Origin: Proteobacteria bacterium UBA7415
GTDB lineage: Bacteria > Pseudomonadota > Gammaproteobacteria > Arenicellales > Arenicellaceae
DNA length: 64,000 nucleotides
Direction of reading: 5' to 3'
Assembly: GCA_002470515.1 (NCBI GenBank)
Contig: DKML01000020.1
Coordinates: forward strand, 87,730 to 151,729
Position 1 is the first letter of the stretch, and every line of letters begins with the position of its first letter. This document shows positions 16,634-25,080 of this stretch, piece by piece. The notes under the pieces are model-generated. The model did not search any database, was not told the DNA's origin, and was given only the letters and a program-made list of their open reading frames with translations. The position numbers and the translations under genes are program-made.

Positions 16634-17803
16634 ATGAAAGAGTTTGATCTGATTATCTATGGTGCTTCTGGGTTTACTGGAAGGCTTGTTGCCGAATACC
16701 TCAATAGCGAATACGGCGCCGCTGGCGATCTGCGTTGGGCTATGGCGGGGCGCAGTAAGTCTAAGTTGGCGCAAGTGCGCGACGAAATGGGCTTGCCTGC
16801 TGATACTCCGTTGGTTGTAGCCGACACGTCGGATTCAGCGTCTTTAGATGCCATGGTTGCTCGTACTAAAGTTGTAGCGACTACGGTCGGTCCTTATCAA
16901 TTGTATGGTTCAGATTTGGTTAGAGCGTGCGCAGAGGCCGGAACCGACTACGTTGATCTATGTGGTGAGTCGGTTTGGATGCGTCATATGATTGACCAAC
17001 ACTCTGAAGCTGCCCAAAAGTCAGGCGCGCGCATTGTGTTTTCTTGCGGCTTTGATTCAATTCCCTTTGATCTGGGCGTGTATCTCTTACAACAAGAAGC
17101 CGTGAAGCGATTTGGTGCGCCTTTTAAGGAAGTTAAAGGGCGTGTCAGAGCCATGAAAGGCACATTCTCTGGTGGTACTGCCGCGAGCTTGCAAGAGTCG
17201 GTTAAGCGCGCACGGTCAGACAAAGAAGTCTTTGCCCTCGCAATCAACCCGTATGCCTTAGTACCTGGATTTGCGGGTCCTGAGCAACCTAATGGTGATG
17301 TAGTGCAGTACTCAGAGGAATTGGATAGCTGGGAAGCACCTTTTATTATGGCCGCCATTAATACTCGCAACATACACCGTTCAAACGCTTTGATGGACTC
17401 TATGTATGGCGAAGATTTTCTGTATTCAGAAATGTTGTTAACCGGACCGGGTGAAAAAGGCGAGAAAATTGCTAAAGCGGTAGCGGGCGATAAGTCTATG
17501 GCGGGGCCTGATGCGCCTAAGCCGGGCGAGGGCCCAAGCAAAGCTGAACGTGAAGCAGGTCTTTACGACGTTCTTTTTTATGGTGTAACTAAGGCGGGCG
17601 ACAAAATTGCGGTTGGCGTTAAAGGTGATCGTGATCCTGGATATGGCTCAACATGTAAATTGATTAGTGAGAGTGCATTGTGCTTATTGAATGAAGCCAG
17701 TGATACACCTGGTGGTATTTGGACGACCGCACCCGCGCTAGGTAACCACCTAATTAACCGACTCCAAGAGCACGCCGGAGTGAGTTTTGAAATAGAAAGC
17801 TAG
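16634..17803 (+). CDS. Saccharopine dehydrogenase-like / trans-acting enoyl reductase family oxidoreductase
   Basis: A 389-residue NAD(P)-dependent oxidoreductase. The N-terminal Rossmann fold starts LIIYGASGFTGRLVAEYL (6-23, GxSGxTG type) and contains the second strand AMAGRSKSKL. Family signatures include TTVGPYQLYGSDLVRACAEAGTDYVDLCGE and the CGFDSIPFDLGVYLL segment. Homologues are annotated as saccharopine dehydrogenase-like or trans-acting enoyl reductase; the latter partner a polyketide synthase in mycobacteria, which I do not see here. The true substrate is unknown; a lipid-related reduction is conceivable. Monocistronic, ending at a good terminator. Confidence 0.85.
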   Translation: MKEFDLIIYGASGFTGRLVAEYLNSEYGAAGDLRWAMAGRSKSKLAQVRDEMGLPADTPLVVADTSDSASLDAMVARTKVVATTVGPYQLYGSDLVRACAEAGTDYVDLCGESVWMRHMIDQHSEAAQKSGARIVFSCGFDSIPFDLGVYLLQQEAVKRFGAPFKEVKGRVRAMKGTFSGGTAASLQESVKRARSDKEVFALAINPYALVPGFAGPEQPNGDVVQYSEELDSWEAPFIMAAINTRNIHRSNALMDSMYGEDFLYSEMLLTGPGEKGEKIAKAVAGDKSMAGPDAPKPGEGPSKAEREAGLYDVLFYGVTKAGDKIAVGVKGDRDPGYGSTCKLISESALCLLNEASDTPGGIWTTAPALGNHLINRLQEHAGVSFEIES

Positions 17804-17870
17804 ACCGTTTACTTTTGCATTTCAGTAATTCTGTTCAAGCAGAACGTTAATTTCTGCAACTTGCTAGACG

Positions 17871-17905
17871 TCTGATCGCTAACTAGGCGATCAGACCCTT
17901 TTCTT
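17871..17905 (+). terminator. Rho-independent terminator after the enoyl-reductase-like gene
   Basis: TCTGATCGC (17871-17879), a 7-nt loop and GCGATCAGA (17887-17895) form a perfect 9-bp stem, followed by CCCTTTTCTT. It lies 67 bp after the stop at 17803. Confidence 0.85.
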
Positions 17906-18068
17906 AATTAAACGTAATACATTGTTCACTTGAGGTTAAGCATTTCAGCCTTAAACTCTTCTCTGAAACATTACTAACAGATCAACTGTACGCTAAGTAA
18001 TGTTTTAAACGTTATTGATGATCCTGGTTTTTGCGACTGTAAAGACCGACAGCCAAACGGAGAAGTAT

Positions 18069-19658
18069 ATGAACAGATTGTTTCCTCGAGTTATTTTGCC
18101 AGCCCTAAAGTGGAGCGCTTTAGTCTTAGCGACAGCCGCTGTAGTCACTACAGTCACTACAGTCACTACACTCAACGTGTATGCCGATAACGACTCGCAA
18201 AGCTTGCAAGTGTTGCCTATGGAGCCAACATCGGTTGCGGCAATTGCTCCAATCAATAAACCTGGCTTACAGCCTTGGGCACCGAGTGCCGGGTTTGCAG
18301 ATCTTATTGAGCATGTTAGCCCAGCCGTAGTGCACGTCTCGACCAGTGGCTTTGTGGAGCGTTCAGGTTCACGCAACGGGCGTAACTTTCAGTTCCCTCC
18401 AGGTTGGGAAGATTTTTTCCGCGACTTTCAAAATCCTCGTGGCAATCAAGACGAGTCCGAAGATGATCAACCTCAGAGCAAACAAAAACGTCCTTTAGGC
18501 ATTGGTTCTGGCTTTGTGATCAGCGCAGATGGCTATGTAGTCACTAATCACCACGTGATTGATAGGGCTGACGAGATTGTAGTTGCCATGACTAATGGTG
18601 ACGAATACCAAGCACAAATTATTGGCAGCGACCCAAAAACAGATTTGGCGTTACTCAAGTTAGACGATGCGAGCGACTTACCTTTTGTAGTATGGGGCGA
18701 TGATGAAAAATCACGGGTTGGCGACTGGGTAGTAGCCATTGGAAACCCATTTGGATTGGGTGGGTCTGCCAGTACCGGTATTATCTCGGCTCGTGGTAGA
18801 GATATTCGATCTGGCCCATATGATGATTACATCCAGGTTGATGCGGCTATTAACCGAGGCAATTCTGGTGGACCGTTGTTTAATACTCGCGGCGAAGTAA
18901 TCGGTATTAATACCGCAATCTATTCTCCCAATGGCGGTAGTGTTGGTATCGGTTTCTCGATTCCAGCGACTATGGCCAAGGGTGTTGTTCGCCAGCTACA
19001 AGAATCGGGCAGCGTTGAACGCGGTTGGATCGGCGTTGGTATTCAGGAAATGGATAAAGATCTAGCCGATAGTCTAGGTCGCGACAACGACTCGGGTGCT
19101 TTGATCACTGCGGTTGAAGAGGGCGCACCAGCGTCTAAAGCCGGTTTACAAGTGGGTGACATCATTCTTGAATTTGACGGTCATGCAATCGAAGAGATGC
19201 GCGACCTTCCACGTGTTGTAGCGCAAGCCAGTGTAGGCGGTAACTATCGGTTGTCTATCTGGCGCGATGGTGATCTAAAGAACTTAACCATTAAGACAGA
19301 ACCGTTTCCAGACGAACTTGCAGGCACGTCCGCAACGCCCACTCCAGAAGAGTCTACTGAAAGTAACCTGATCGACGCCCAATTAAAGTTGCTGAGCGAT
19401 TATGAGCGTCGAGAGTATGGGATCGACAGTTCGATCTCTGGTGTGCTGGTCGAGAGCGTTGAACGTAACGGCCTTGCGGCGCGCAACGGATTACGGCGTG
19501 GCGATGTAATTGTGCAGGTTGATAGCAAGGCAATGACGTCTGCGCAAGCGGTGACCGACACGTTATCGAGCGCTAAAGATGCCGGCCGATCAAAAGTATC
19601 GATGCTTTTGAATCGTGGCGGAAATTCACGCTTCCTAGCATTCAGCTTAGAAGACTAA
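18069..19658 (+). CDS. DegP/DegQ (HtrA) family periplasmic serine endoprotease
   Basis: HtrA-type protease that degrades misfolded envelope proteins. With the ATG at 18069 the product is 529 residues; the frame is open to 18015, but GGAGAAG ends 4 bp before this ATG. A signal peptide covers about 1-39, its core VVTTVTTVTT encoded by a 9-bp tandem repeat. The trypsin-like domain carries the triad His162 (VTNHHVI), Asp192 (DPKTDLALLKL) and Ser266 (RGNSGGPLFN). An LA-loop rich in Phe, Arg and Asp (about 105-140) precedes it, and two PDZ domains follow (about 310-400 and 440-525). Degradative activity is inferred from family. An OmpR-type two-component system follows directly. Confidence 0.93.
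   Translation: MNRLFPRVILPALKWSALVLATAAVVTTVTTVTTLNVYADNDSQSLQVLPMEPTSVAAIAPINKPGLQPWAPSAGFADLIEHVSPAVVHVSTSGFVERSGSRNGRNFQFPPGWEDFFRDFQNPRGNQDESEDDQPQSKQKRPLGIGSGFVISADGYVVTNHHVIDRADEIVVAMTNGDEYQAQIIGSDPKTDLALLKLDDASDLPFVVWGDDEKSRVGDWVVAIGNPFGLGGSASTGIISARGRDIRSGPYDDYIQVDAAINRGNSGGPLFNTRGEVIGINTAIYSPNGGSVGIGFSIPATMAKGVVRQLQESGSVERGWIGVGIQEMDKDLADSLGRDNDSGALITAVEEGAPASKAGLQVGDIILEFDGHAIEEMRDLPRVVAQASVGGNYRLSIWRDGDLKNLTIKTEPFPDELAGTSATPTPEESTESNLIDAQLKLLSDYERREYGIDSSISGVLVESVERNGLAARNGLRRGDVIVQVDSKAMTSAQAVTDTLSSAKDAGRSKVSMLLNRGGNSRFLAFSLED
18143..18169 (+). repeat. Three perfect tandem copies of a 9-bp unit in the protease signal peptide
   Basis: AGTCACTAC is repeated exactly three times (18143-18151, 18152-18160, 18161-18169) in frame, encoding a Val-Thr-Thr pattern in the hydrophobic core of the signal peptide. 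Copy-number change would add or remove three residues without a frameshift. Confidence 0.9.
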
Positions 19659-19672
19659 TCAGTACAATTCTT

Positions 19673-19708
19673 TCATGACCGTTGCTTAACTTAACGCGAC
19701 GGTCATGA
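19673..19708. other. Perfect intercistronic inverted repeat between protease and response regulator genes
   Basis: TCATGACCGT (19673-19682) pairs with ACGGTCATGA (19699-19708), a perfect 10-bp stem that extends to 13 with one G-U pair and leaves a 10-nt loop. It is followed by GTTTC, not a strong U-run. It lies 14 bp after the protease stop and 28 bp before the response regulator start: a possible weak terminator, processing site or operator. Confidence 0.55.
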
Positions 19709-19735
19709 GTTTCACTGAGACTATAAGGTATAACT

Positions 19736-20443
19736 ATGAATTCTCTAAAAATGAAAAAAAATATGATTCACGTGCTGGTAGTTGAAGACGATCAAGAGAC
19801 CGCGTCTTATATCGTTAAGGGCTTGAAGGAATGTGGTCACAATGCTGACCACGCTGCTGACGGACGCGAAGGTTTGTTGATGGCCGACTCAACTGAGTAT
19901 CAGGTAATTATTGCTGATCGAATGTTGCCTAAGGTTGATGGCGTAACCATGACTAGAACCTTAAGAGGCAGCGGCAACCGTACACCTATTTTAATGCTGA
20001 GTGCGCTGGGCGATGTCGATGACCGAGTAGCTGGCTTAAAAGCCGGTGCTGACGATTATTTAGTAAAACCGTTCGCATTCTCAGAATTGCAAGCGCGTAT
20101 CGAAGCCTTAGTGCGACGTGCTGAACCAGAGTCTCCCGATACGGTATTAACTGTTTCTGATCTAGAAATGGATTTACTCAAACGCGAAGTACGTCGCAAC
20201 GACCAGAAGATAGACTTGCAACCACGTGAATTTAGGCTACTAGAGTACCTAATGCGCCATAGCGGCCAGGTAGTGACTCGTACGATGTTACTCGAAAAGG
20301 TATGGGATTATCATTTTGACCCCCAAACTAACGTAATTGACGTTCATATCAGTCGTTTACGCGGTAAGATTGATAAGGAATTCGACGTTTCTTTACTGCA
20401 TACCGTACGCGGGGCAGGGTACATGCTCAGTGAGCCAGATTAA
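19736..20443 (+). CDS. OmpR/PhoB-family response regulator
   Basis: Two-domain DNA-binding response regulator of 235 residues. The receiver domain (about 11-125) has the acidic pair VVEDD, phospho-acceptor Asp61 (IIADRMLPKVDG), and the conserved Lys in DDYLVKPF. The C-terminal OmpR-type winged helix (about 140-233) includes LQPREFRLLEYLMRHSGQVVTR and DVHISRLRGKID. The start has TAAGGT upstream; an inner ATG (codon 10, MIHVLVVED) is possible. The kinase gene overlaps its 3' end by 14 bp, so the two form a pair. With the protease upstream, an envelope-stress role like that of CpxAR-degP is a reasonable inference, not shown. Confidence 0.92.
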   Translation: MNSLKMKKNMIHVLVVEDDQETASYIVKGLKECGHNADHAADGREGLLMADSTEYQVIIADRMLPKVDGVTMTRTLRGSGNRTPILMLSALGDVDDRVAGLKAGADDYLVKPFAFSELQARIEALVRRAEPESPDTVLTVSDLEMDLLKREVRRNDQKIDLQPREFRLLEYLMRHSGQVVTRTMLLEKVWDYHFDPQTNVIDVHISRLRGKIDKEFDVSLLHTVRGAGYMLSEPD

Positions 20444-21836
20444 TCCATTTAAAAGCTCGTTAGTCCGAATAACTATTGCTTATGTCTTGTTATTCGGATT
20501 ATCGGTTTCAATTATTCTTGGTCTTATCTATTGGTCGACCATTGTCTATACGACCAATCAGACAGACGAGAACATCAGCGCCGAAATACAGGCGCTTTCT
20601 TCTGTGTATGCCCAAAAAGGATATTCTGGGCTAGCCGCCACATTGTCTGAACGAGTGCGCCAGCAACGTCCAGGTGATTCAACTCTTTATTTGTTGACCG
20701 ATCACAACTTTGAACCGTTGTTTGGCAATATTTCTGGGTGGCCTAAAGTGGCTTACGATAAAGACGGTTGGTTAGACTTTAGACTGGATGACTTACTAGA
20801 CGAAAATGGTGGTGAGTTTAGTGCGCGCGCTAGAACGTTTGAGGTTGAGAACCGCTTCAACCTATTGGTTGGGGAGGGTATGAAAGACCTCCGAAACTTA
20901 CGCGAATTGGTTACTCAAGCTTTAATCTGGAGTTTGTTGGTGACGGTTGTTTTGGGATTGTTGATGGGCTATATGATGCGTTCAACACTGCGTTCTCGTC
21001 TGACGGCGATCAACAGCATTAGTCGTGAGATCATGAAAGGTGATTTTCGACAGCGTATTACTACCAAAGGTTCCGGAGATGAGTTTGATGAACTGGGTGA
21101 CAACCTCAATATCATGTTAGAGCGTATTGAGAATGGAGTAGAGGGCGTACGCCGCGTCTCAGACAATATTGCGCACGATTTAAAGACGCCGCTTGCCCGT
21201 ATGAAGAATAAGGTCGAAGAACTGCATAGAAAGTTCGATATCGACAGCCCTGAACACAAAGCGTTAGACAACATCGTGGCTGAGGCAGATGGGTTGTTAG
21301 CTACGTTTAATGCACTTCTAAGAATTGCCCGCATTGAGTACAGCGAAAAACGTAAAGAGTTTGGCTCGGTTGAGGTAGATGCTCTATTAGAGGATTTGCT
21401 CGAACTATATGAACCTCTAACTGAAGAAAAGAATCAGCGTCTAAACGTTTTGACCATCGAGCCGGTGACCGTTTTAGCCGACCGTGACATGTTATTTCAA
21501 GCGCTCGCCAATCTCATTGATAACGCCATTAAATACACGCCTGCTGACGGACAGATAGAAATATCTCTTATTGATGCCGACGCGGGTGCCTATTTAGAAA
21601 TCGCTGATAATGGGCCAGGTATTCCTGCCGAAGAATACGACAATGTCGTGCAGCGTTTTTATCGGATTGATGAGAGTCGTACCACGCCAGGCAGTGGTCT
21701 GGGTTTGGCCTTAGTTTCGGCGGTATTGAGAGTGCATCAAATGCAGTTAACCTTTGAGGATAACAACCCTGGACTAAGGGTGCGCGTGGGCTTACCTAAG
21801 CTAGTTCAGAAAAAAGGGAGCGCGGCAAAAACATAA
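20430..21836 (+). CDS. Membrane sensor histidine kinase (HAMP-HisKA-HATPase)
   Basis: Cognate sensor kinase of the preceding regulator. I take the GTG at 20430 as start (468 residues); the frame is open further upstream, but that would overlap the regulator deeply and add a non-conserved leader. Features: TM1 about 10-38, a periplasmic sensor of about 120 residues, TM2 about 160-184, HAMP, H-box IAHDLKTPLARMK with His249, N-box DNAIKYTP, G1 DNGPGIP and G2 GSGLGLALV. It overlaps the regulator stop by 14 bp, implying translational coupling. The signal sensed is unknown. Confidence 0.92.
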   Translation: MSQINPFKSSLVRITIAYVLLFGLSVSIILGLIYWSTIVYTTNQTDENISAEIQALSSVYAQKGYSGLAATLSERVRQQRPGDSTLYLLTDHNFEPLFGNISGWPKVAYDKDGWLDFRLDDLLDENGGEFSARARTFEVENRFNLLVGEGMKDLRNLRELVTQALIWSLLVTVVLGLLMGYMMRSTLRSRLTAINSISREIMKGDFRQRITTKGSGDEFDELGDNLNIMLERIENGVEGVRRVSDNIAHDLKTPLARMKNKVEELHRKFDIDSPEHKALDNIVAEADGLLATFNALLRIARIEYSEKRKEFGSVEVDALLEDLLELYEPLTEEKNQRLNVLTIEPVTVLADRDMLFQALANLIDNAIKYTPADGQIEISLIDADAGAYLEIADNGPGIPAEEYDNVVQRFYRIDESRTTPGSGLGLALVSAVLRVHQMQLTFEDNNPGLRVRVGLPKLVQKKGSAAKT

Positions 21837-22071
21837 ACAGCGCTGGTCTCTTAGTGTTGGCTTTGATTTAGGGGTGCCTCGTTTACTGTAGTGTTTTTAC
21901 AAAGGGTTTAAGACATTTTTGTTTCACGTTGTAATCACGATGTTGTCCCTACTATCCGCCCAGAACATAACCCTAGGGCGCAACTTTAGTCTGTAATGAT
22001 AAAACCATACTTCCAAAGACTGTTAATGCAGTTGTCGGCCCTTTAATCTATCTAAATACAGTATTGATATT

Positions 22072-22761
22072 ATGAGTAATACCACTCGCATTCTTATTAT
22101 AGAAGACCATCGTGACATTGCTGAAATGTTGTACGACTATTTCGAGCGCAGAGACTATGAACTCGACTACGCCAGTGATGGCCGAATGGGCTTTAACTTA
22201 GCCAACCAGAACGAATACGATGTAATTCTCTTGGATCTTATGTTGCCAGAAATGGACGGAATGGATGTTTGTAAGAAGCTCCGCGAAGAATCTAAGAACT
22301 ACACGCCAATATTAATGATGACCGCCCGTGACACTCTGCAAGACAAAGTTAAAGGCCTAGATATGGGCGCGGACGATTATTTGGTTAAACCATTTGAAAT
22401 CTTAGAACTTGAGGCTCGAATTCGAGCGTTAATGCGCCGTAAAGGGCAGGTGGCTCAACAAGAGATTCTGCAAGTAGCAGACCTACAATTGGATACCGGA
22501 ACCCTTGAAGTATTGCGTGGCGACGTACCTATCTATTTGTCACCTATAGGTCTGAAGATTCTTACGATTCTTATGAAGGAGTCGCCCAAAGTGGTTAGCC
22601 GTAATCAGCTAGAGCACGAAATTTGGGGCGACATATTGCCAGACAGCGATACTCTGCGCAGCCATATGTACAATTTGCGTAAGCAGATAGACAAGCCGTT
22701 TGAAACGCCGCTGCTACAAACGATTCAATCGCGCGGGTATAGAATTGGCGATGCGGCTTAA
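22072..22761 (+). CDS. OmpR/PhoB-family response regulator (second system)
   Basis: A second two-domain regulator, 229 residues, only distantly like the first. Receiver: IIEDHRD, phospho-acceptor Asp55 (VILLDLMLPEMDG), switch Thr in MMTARD, Lys in DDYLVKPF. The winged helix includes LSPIGLKILTILMKESPKVVSRNQLEHEIW and SHMYNLRKQIDK. The divergence of its DNA-recognition region from the first regulator indicates different targets. It lies 235 bp after the first kinase, so it probably has its own promoter, and 89 bp before its own kinase. No clear ribosome-binding site is seen before the ATG. Confidence 0.92.
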   Translation: MSNTTRILIIEDHRDIAEMLYDYFERRDYELDYASDGRMGFNLANQNEYDVILLDLMLPEMDGMDVCKKLREESKNYTPILMMTARDTLQDKVKGLDMGADDYLVKPFEILELEARIRALMRRKGQVAQQEILQVADLQLDTGTLEVLRGDVPIYLSPIGLKILTILMKESPKVVSRNQLEHEIWGDILPDSDTLRSHMYNLRKQIDKPFETPLLQTIQSRGYRIGDAA

Positions 22762-22850
22762 GTTATAGCGAGCCTCGCCAGTTTTAGTGTAATCTACCTG
22801 AGTCTTATTTGCCTGGCCTGGCGATTAAGTGTAGATACCAAGGAAACCTC

Positions 22851-24158
22851 ATGAAAAAGTACGACTTAAGCCAATCCACCATAAGGAATAAGTTGGGTCG
22901 TAAGATGACCCTGCAATCCGGATTGATTGGCTTGGTTGCTGTTTTGGGTATAGGTTTTGCAAGCATCGTAATTGAGCAGTTTTTGGTGCGCGAAGCCCTA
23001 CGGCGAGAAGCGATTCATTTTTGGTCTATCTATGAGCAGCAAGAAACTTATCTAGCGCCTAATACGGCCAACTTAAAAGGCTACCTTGTACCCCTAGAGT
23101 CTACTGACGGGATTCCTCCCGAACTTTTAGGTTGGGGCTTGGGCTATCACAAGATGCACGGCCAAACAGCTCACTCTCTTCTATATACTACCGAGCAATT
23201 CGACCACAGGCTGTATCTGCTGTTTGATGGTGAAAGCGTATTACGGCTAGCTTTATTTTTTGGGATATTCCCGCTAACCATAGTTTTGGTTTTGATTTAT
23301 GTAACCGCGTGGTGGGTTTATCAAGAATCCAAGTATTTGCTGAGCCCCATTGTCTGGCTAGCCAACAAGTTTGACCGTTTTGATCCTGGTCGCTCGCAAG
23401 AAGGCTTGGCCGATTTAGATGATGTGCCTGGTGATGTAGATTGGGAGGTTGAAAAACTTGTCTCTTCATTCCGATCTTATTCTAAGCGAATCCAACAATT
23501 TGTTGAGCGCGAAAGAACCTTTACGCGAGATGCGAGTCATGAATTTCGCACGCCGCTAACGGTGATAAAAATGGCGTCTGACTTGTTGTTAGCCGAACAA
23601 GACTTAGACGAGTATTCCAAAAAGTATGTCACTCGAATTAAAGGCTCAGCAAAGGATATGGAAGAGTTGATTGACGCTTTTCTTATTCTGGCCCGTGAGA
23701 CTGATAACGAATTTGAGGATCAGCACATTATTGTGGCTGACTTAATTGCCAAGGAAGTTTCGAAGTCAGATGTTTTATTTCAAGATAAACCAGTGACCGT
23801 CGATATCGATCAGCAATTTCCACTTGAGCTGTATACCGCCGAAAAGGTTGTCTCTATTGTTCTCGGTAATCTTATTAGGAACGCCGTTCTGTATACCAAT
23901 GAGGGAACGGTTACGATTAGAATTAAAGAACAGTCGGTCGAGATAGCGGACACCGGCATTGGCATGACAGAAGATCAAATCAAGAGGATTTTTCAGCCGT
24001 ACTATCGAGCTGAACATACCGGCAAAACTCAAAGGCGCGGTTACGGCGTTGGTCTTACGGTCGTTAAGCGCTTATCAAATAGATTTAATTGGCGCGTAAA
24101 GGTTAAGAGTAAGATAGACGAAGGAACGTCTATTGAAGTGTTTTTTGACGGCCACTAA
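22851..24158 (+). CDS. Membrane sensor histidine kinase (second system)
   Basis: Sensor kinase of 435 residues from the ATG at 22851, which is preceded by AAGGAA; the frame is open to 22809 but the upstream residues are not kinase-like. TM1 is about 21-43, a short periplasmic region about 44-130, TM2 about 131-156, then a linker and H-box RDASHEFRTPLTVIKMA with His230. ATP-binding motifs: N-box NLIRNAVLYT, G1 DTGIGMT, G2 RRGYGVGLTVVKRL. The compact periplasmic loop suggests sensing of a membrane or small periplasmic signal. Pairs with the regulator just upstream. Confidence 0.92.
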   Translation: MKKYDLSQSTIRNKLGRKMTLQSGLIGLVAVLGIGFASIVIEQFLVREALRREAIHFWSIYEQQETYLAPNTANLKGYLVPLESTDGIPPELLGWGLGYHKMHGQTAHSLLYTTEQFDHRLYLLFDGESVLRLALFFGIFPLTIVLVLIYVTAWWVYQESKYLLSPIVWLANKFDRFDPGRSQEGLADLDDVPGDVDWEVEKLVSSFRSYSKRIQQFVERERTFTRDASHEFRTPLTVIKMASDLLLAEQDLDEYSKKYVTRIKGSAKDMEELIDAFLILARETDNEFEDQHIIVADLIAKEVSKSDVLFQDKPVTVDIDQQFPLELYTAEKVVSIVLGNLIRNAVLYTNEGTVTIRIKEQSVEIADTGIGMTEDQIKRIFQPYYRAEHTGKTQRRGYGVGLTVVKRLSNRFNWRVKVKSKIDEGTSIEVFFDGH

Positions 24159-24436
24159 ATTTTCCTTTTTGCGTTCTTAGGTTGTGCTCACGCCACTCCG
24201 TATGGGTTTGGTTTAGCTGGCCACAACCAATTTCATAAGCTTCCTAAAAAGTGCTGGAATTGCTTACTTTGCACGAGCATAATCAAACATACGACAACTC
24301 TGTGGTTACGGACTTTTTAGGCCGCACCGCTTAAATTTGTGATTCGCCGATATAATTCGTTTAGTTATCTCGCCGATCTAGTTGGTTAACCCAGTTTACG
24401 CATGTCTTACGTCATAATCAGTTTAGGACCATTTAA

Positions 24437-24997
24437 ATGAGTACCACAGAGAAGGTGTACGCTGTACGCCCTAATAAAACTCAGAATAAACGCGAAATGC
24501 GGATGTTGAACGAGTTAGGCCAGCAGCTTATAGACTTGCCGAGTACCGCGCTGGACAAAATGGTAATGTTGCCAGTCACCCGCGCTGCGATCGACGAAGG
24601 CAAGCGGTTGTCTCGAGGCGCTTTACAACGGCAATTGCGTAGGATTGCAAGCTTGTTGTTACGCGAGGATTCTAAAACTCTTTCTATAGAGGTTCAACGA
24701 CATCTAAAGCCCGACCGAGAGACCAACGCTTTGTTTCATAAACTTGAAACGTGGCGAGATCGTCTGATAGGTGGCGACGAGAAACTGTTATCCGAAATCC
24801 TCGATGAATACCCAACGGTAGACCGCCAGCATTTCAGGCAGTTGATTCGTAACGCGATAGCCGAACGTAAAACGAATAAACCTCCTAAGTTTTATCGTGC
24901 GCTGTTTAAATATTTGCGCAGTCTTTCTGACCAGGAGTCGAGCGACTTGTCGACAGATGAGGCTTCTGAGTCTTCTTATAATGAGACTATTGGTTAA
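24437..24997 (+). CDS. darP: Dual-action ribosomal maturation protein DarP (YjgA family)
   Basis: Small basic protein associated with 50S ribosomal precursors, formerly YjgA. The 186 residues match the family. The signature begins NKTQNKREMRMLNELGQQLIDLP and continues ARQ-rich helices (RGALQRQLRRIASLLLRED), ETWRDRLIGGDEKLLSEILDEYP and DRQHFRQLIRNAIAERKTNKPPK, with YRALFKYLRSL at the end of the conserved region. An acidic/Ser tail follows. Preceded by AGGA at 9 nt. A stem-loop at 25021-25040 may end the transcript. In many gammaproteobacteria it neighbours pmbA; that gene is not here. Confidence 0.92.
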   Translation: MSTTEKVYAVRPNKTQNKREMRMLNELGQQLIDLPSTALDKMVMLPVTRAAIDEGKRLSRGALQRQLRRIASLLLREDSKTLSIEVQRHLKPDRETNALFHKLETWRDRLIGGDEKLLSEILDEYPTVDRQHFRQLIRNAIAERKTNKPPKFYRALFKYLRSLSDQESSDLSTDEASESSYNETIG

Positions 24998-25020
24998 TAC
25001 GCCGGCCGCACAAACTTAGA

Positions 25021-25040
25021 GTTTGCTTTAGAGAGCAAAC
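25021..25040 (+). terminator. Stem-loop after darP, possible terminator
   Basis: GTTTGCT (25021-25027), a 6-nt loop and AGCAAAC (25034-25040) form a perfect 7-bp stem, followed by an AT-rich stretch lacking a pure T-run until TTTT at 25051. It lies between darP and the aminotransferase gene and may be a weak terminator or an operator. Confidence 0.4.
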
Positions 25041-25080
25041 AATCAAATAATTTTAACTTTACACGGATCTATTTAAGGCA

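Noticed and set aside
16984..17541. 185-codon open frame on the minus strand
   Set aside because: Lies wholly inside the enoyl-reductase-like gene on the opposite strand, has low-complexity shadow composition and no ribosome-binding site.
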